16,764 bases of DNA from Draconibacterium sp. (GTDB taxonomy: Bacteria > Bacteroidota > Bacteroidia > Bacteroidales > Prolixibacteraceae), in assembly GCA_027011835.1 (NCBI GenBank), contig JALUZN010000504.1, positions 1-16,764 of the forward strand. Reading direction: 5' to 3'. How positions within the stretch are numbered: position 1 is the stretch's first letter; every line of letters starts with the position of its first letter. The notes beneath the pieces are model-generated. The model did not search any database. It had not been told where the DNA came from and worked only from the letters and a program-made list of their open reading frames with translations. A program made the position numbers and the translations under genes. Positions 16,606 through 16,764 of the stretch are shown here, piece after piece.

Positions 16606-16645
16606 TTTTCCCCTCTTGAGGGGAAATGCCGAAAGGCAAAAGGGT
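16606..16645. repeat. Compound palindrome resembling an interspersed REP-type element
   Basis: A perfect inverted repeat TTTCCCCTC/GAGGGGAAA (16607-16615 and 16618-16626) is followed at once by TGCC-GAAA-GGCA (16627-16638), a second stem with a GNRA tetraloop, and then AAAAGGGTAAAA, which could pair with the TTTTCCC start instead. Paired palindromes of this 'CCCCTC..GAGGGG..GCCGAAAGGC..GGG' form recur between genes in many Bacteroidota, from memory. It may act as a bidirectional terminator or transcript-end stabiliser for the operon. Only one copy lies in this window, so its repeat status is inference. Confidence 0.5.
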
Positions 16646-16720
16646 AAAATAAAATAGTTTATAGTCTGTTAGTACGATTTTTTTTAATATGTATATGAAT
16701 AACAAATGAAAATAGAAAAT

Positions 16721-16764
16721 ATGAAAACTAAAATATTTACATTATTACTGCTGCTAAATGTTTC
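16721..16764 (+). CDS. Start of a further exported protein, cut by the window edge
   Basis: ATG 16721 opens MKTKIFTLLLLLNV and runs off the end, a typical signal-peptide start very like those of the genes upstream. An in-frame ATG at 16706 would add five residues (MKIEN); the 16721 start gives the more typical signal peptide. The 221-base gap and palindrome before it suggest it may have its own promoter, although I found no clear Bacteroidota TAnnTTTG -7 box. The product is not recognisable from 14 residues. Confidence 0.6.
   Translation, partial: MKTKIFTLLLLLNV

Noticed and set aside
1..16764. CRISPR arrays, tRNA or rRNA genes
   Set aside because: I saw no regularly spaced short repeats, no cloverleaf-like segments and no rRNA-like sequence; the gaps between genes are too short for most of these.

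Overview
The window looks like a chromosomal stretch of a marine or gut-type Bacteroidota, probably of the Marinilabiliales/Prolixibacteraceae kind. The evidence is the moderately AT-rich coding sequence, A-rich leaders without Shine-Dalgarno sequences, exported proteins almost throughout, and type IX secretion (T9SS) C-terminal sorting domains on five of the eight substantially complete genes. The lineage below phylum is inference. All genes lie on the + strand with 26-61 base gaps, so they form one probable transcription unit of secreted or periplasmic carbohydrate-active enzymes. No SusC/SusD pair, regulator or transporter lies inside the window.

Layout. Positions 1-116 are the 3' end of an insertion-sequence transposase gene. 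Directly behind it is a GxGYxYP-family gene that has lost its 5' part (about 118-1608). Next come a two-NBR1-Ig-domain protein with a GH99-like putative glycosidase core (1654-3726), an exported UlaG-like metallo-beta-lactamase-fold hydrolase (3785-4837), a sialate-O-acetylesterase-type SGNH esterase gene broken by one in-frame TAA (4879-6264), and a GH172/DUF2961 protein (6293-7543). A second, full-length GxGYxYP protein with an N-terminal NBR1-Ig domain follows (7570-9882), then a LamG plus purple-acid-phosphatase-like metallophosphoesterase (9929-12523) and a 1304-residue protein with two tandem pectate-lyase-3-type beta-helices (12585-16499). After a 221-base gap with palindromes, another exported-protein gene begins at 16721 and runs off the end.

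How they may work together. The T9SS-tagged proteins (GxGYxYP, GH99-like, phosphoesterase, beta-helix) would act at the cell surface or outside it. The GH172, MBL-fold and esterase proteins carry signal peptides without a sorting domain and would act in the periplasm or on a membrane. Together they read as a dismantling set for a decorated polysaccharide: backbone cleavage, exo-acting furanosidase, deacetylation, perhaps phosphate or lactone removal. The substrate cannot be read from the sequence.

Two of the eight genes carry inactivating lesions: one is IS-truncated and one has a nonsense codon. This suggests the locus is degrading in this strain, or that the assembly holds an error at the stop codon. 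The most under-described parts are the GH99-like NBR1-Ig protein, the divergent full-length GxGYxYP protein and the double beta-helix protein.
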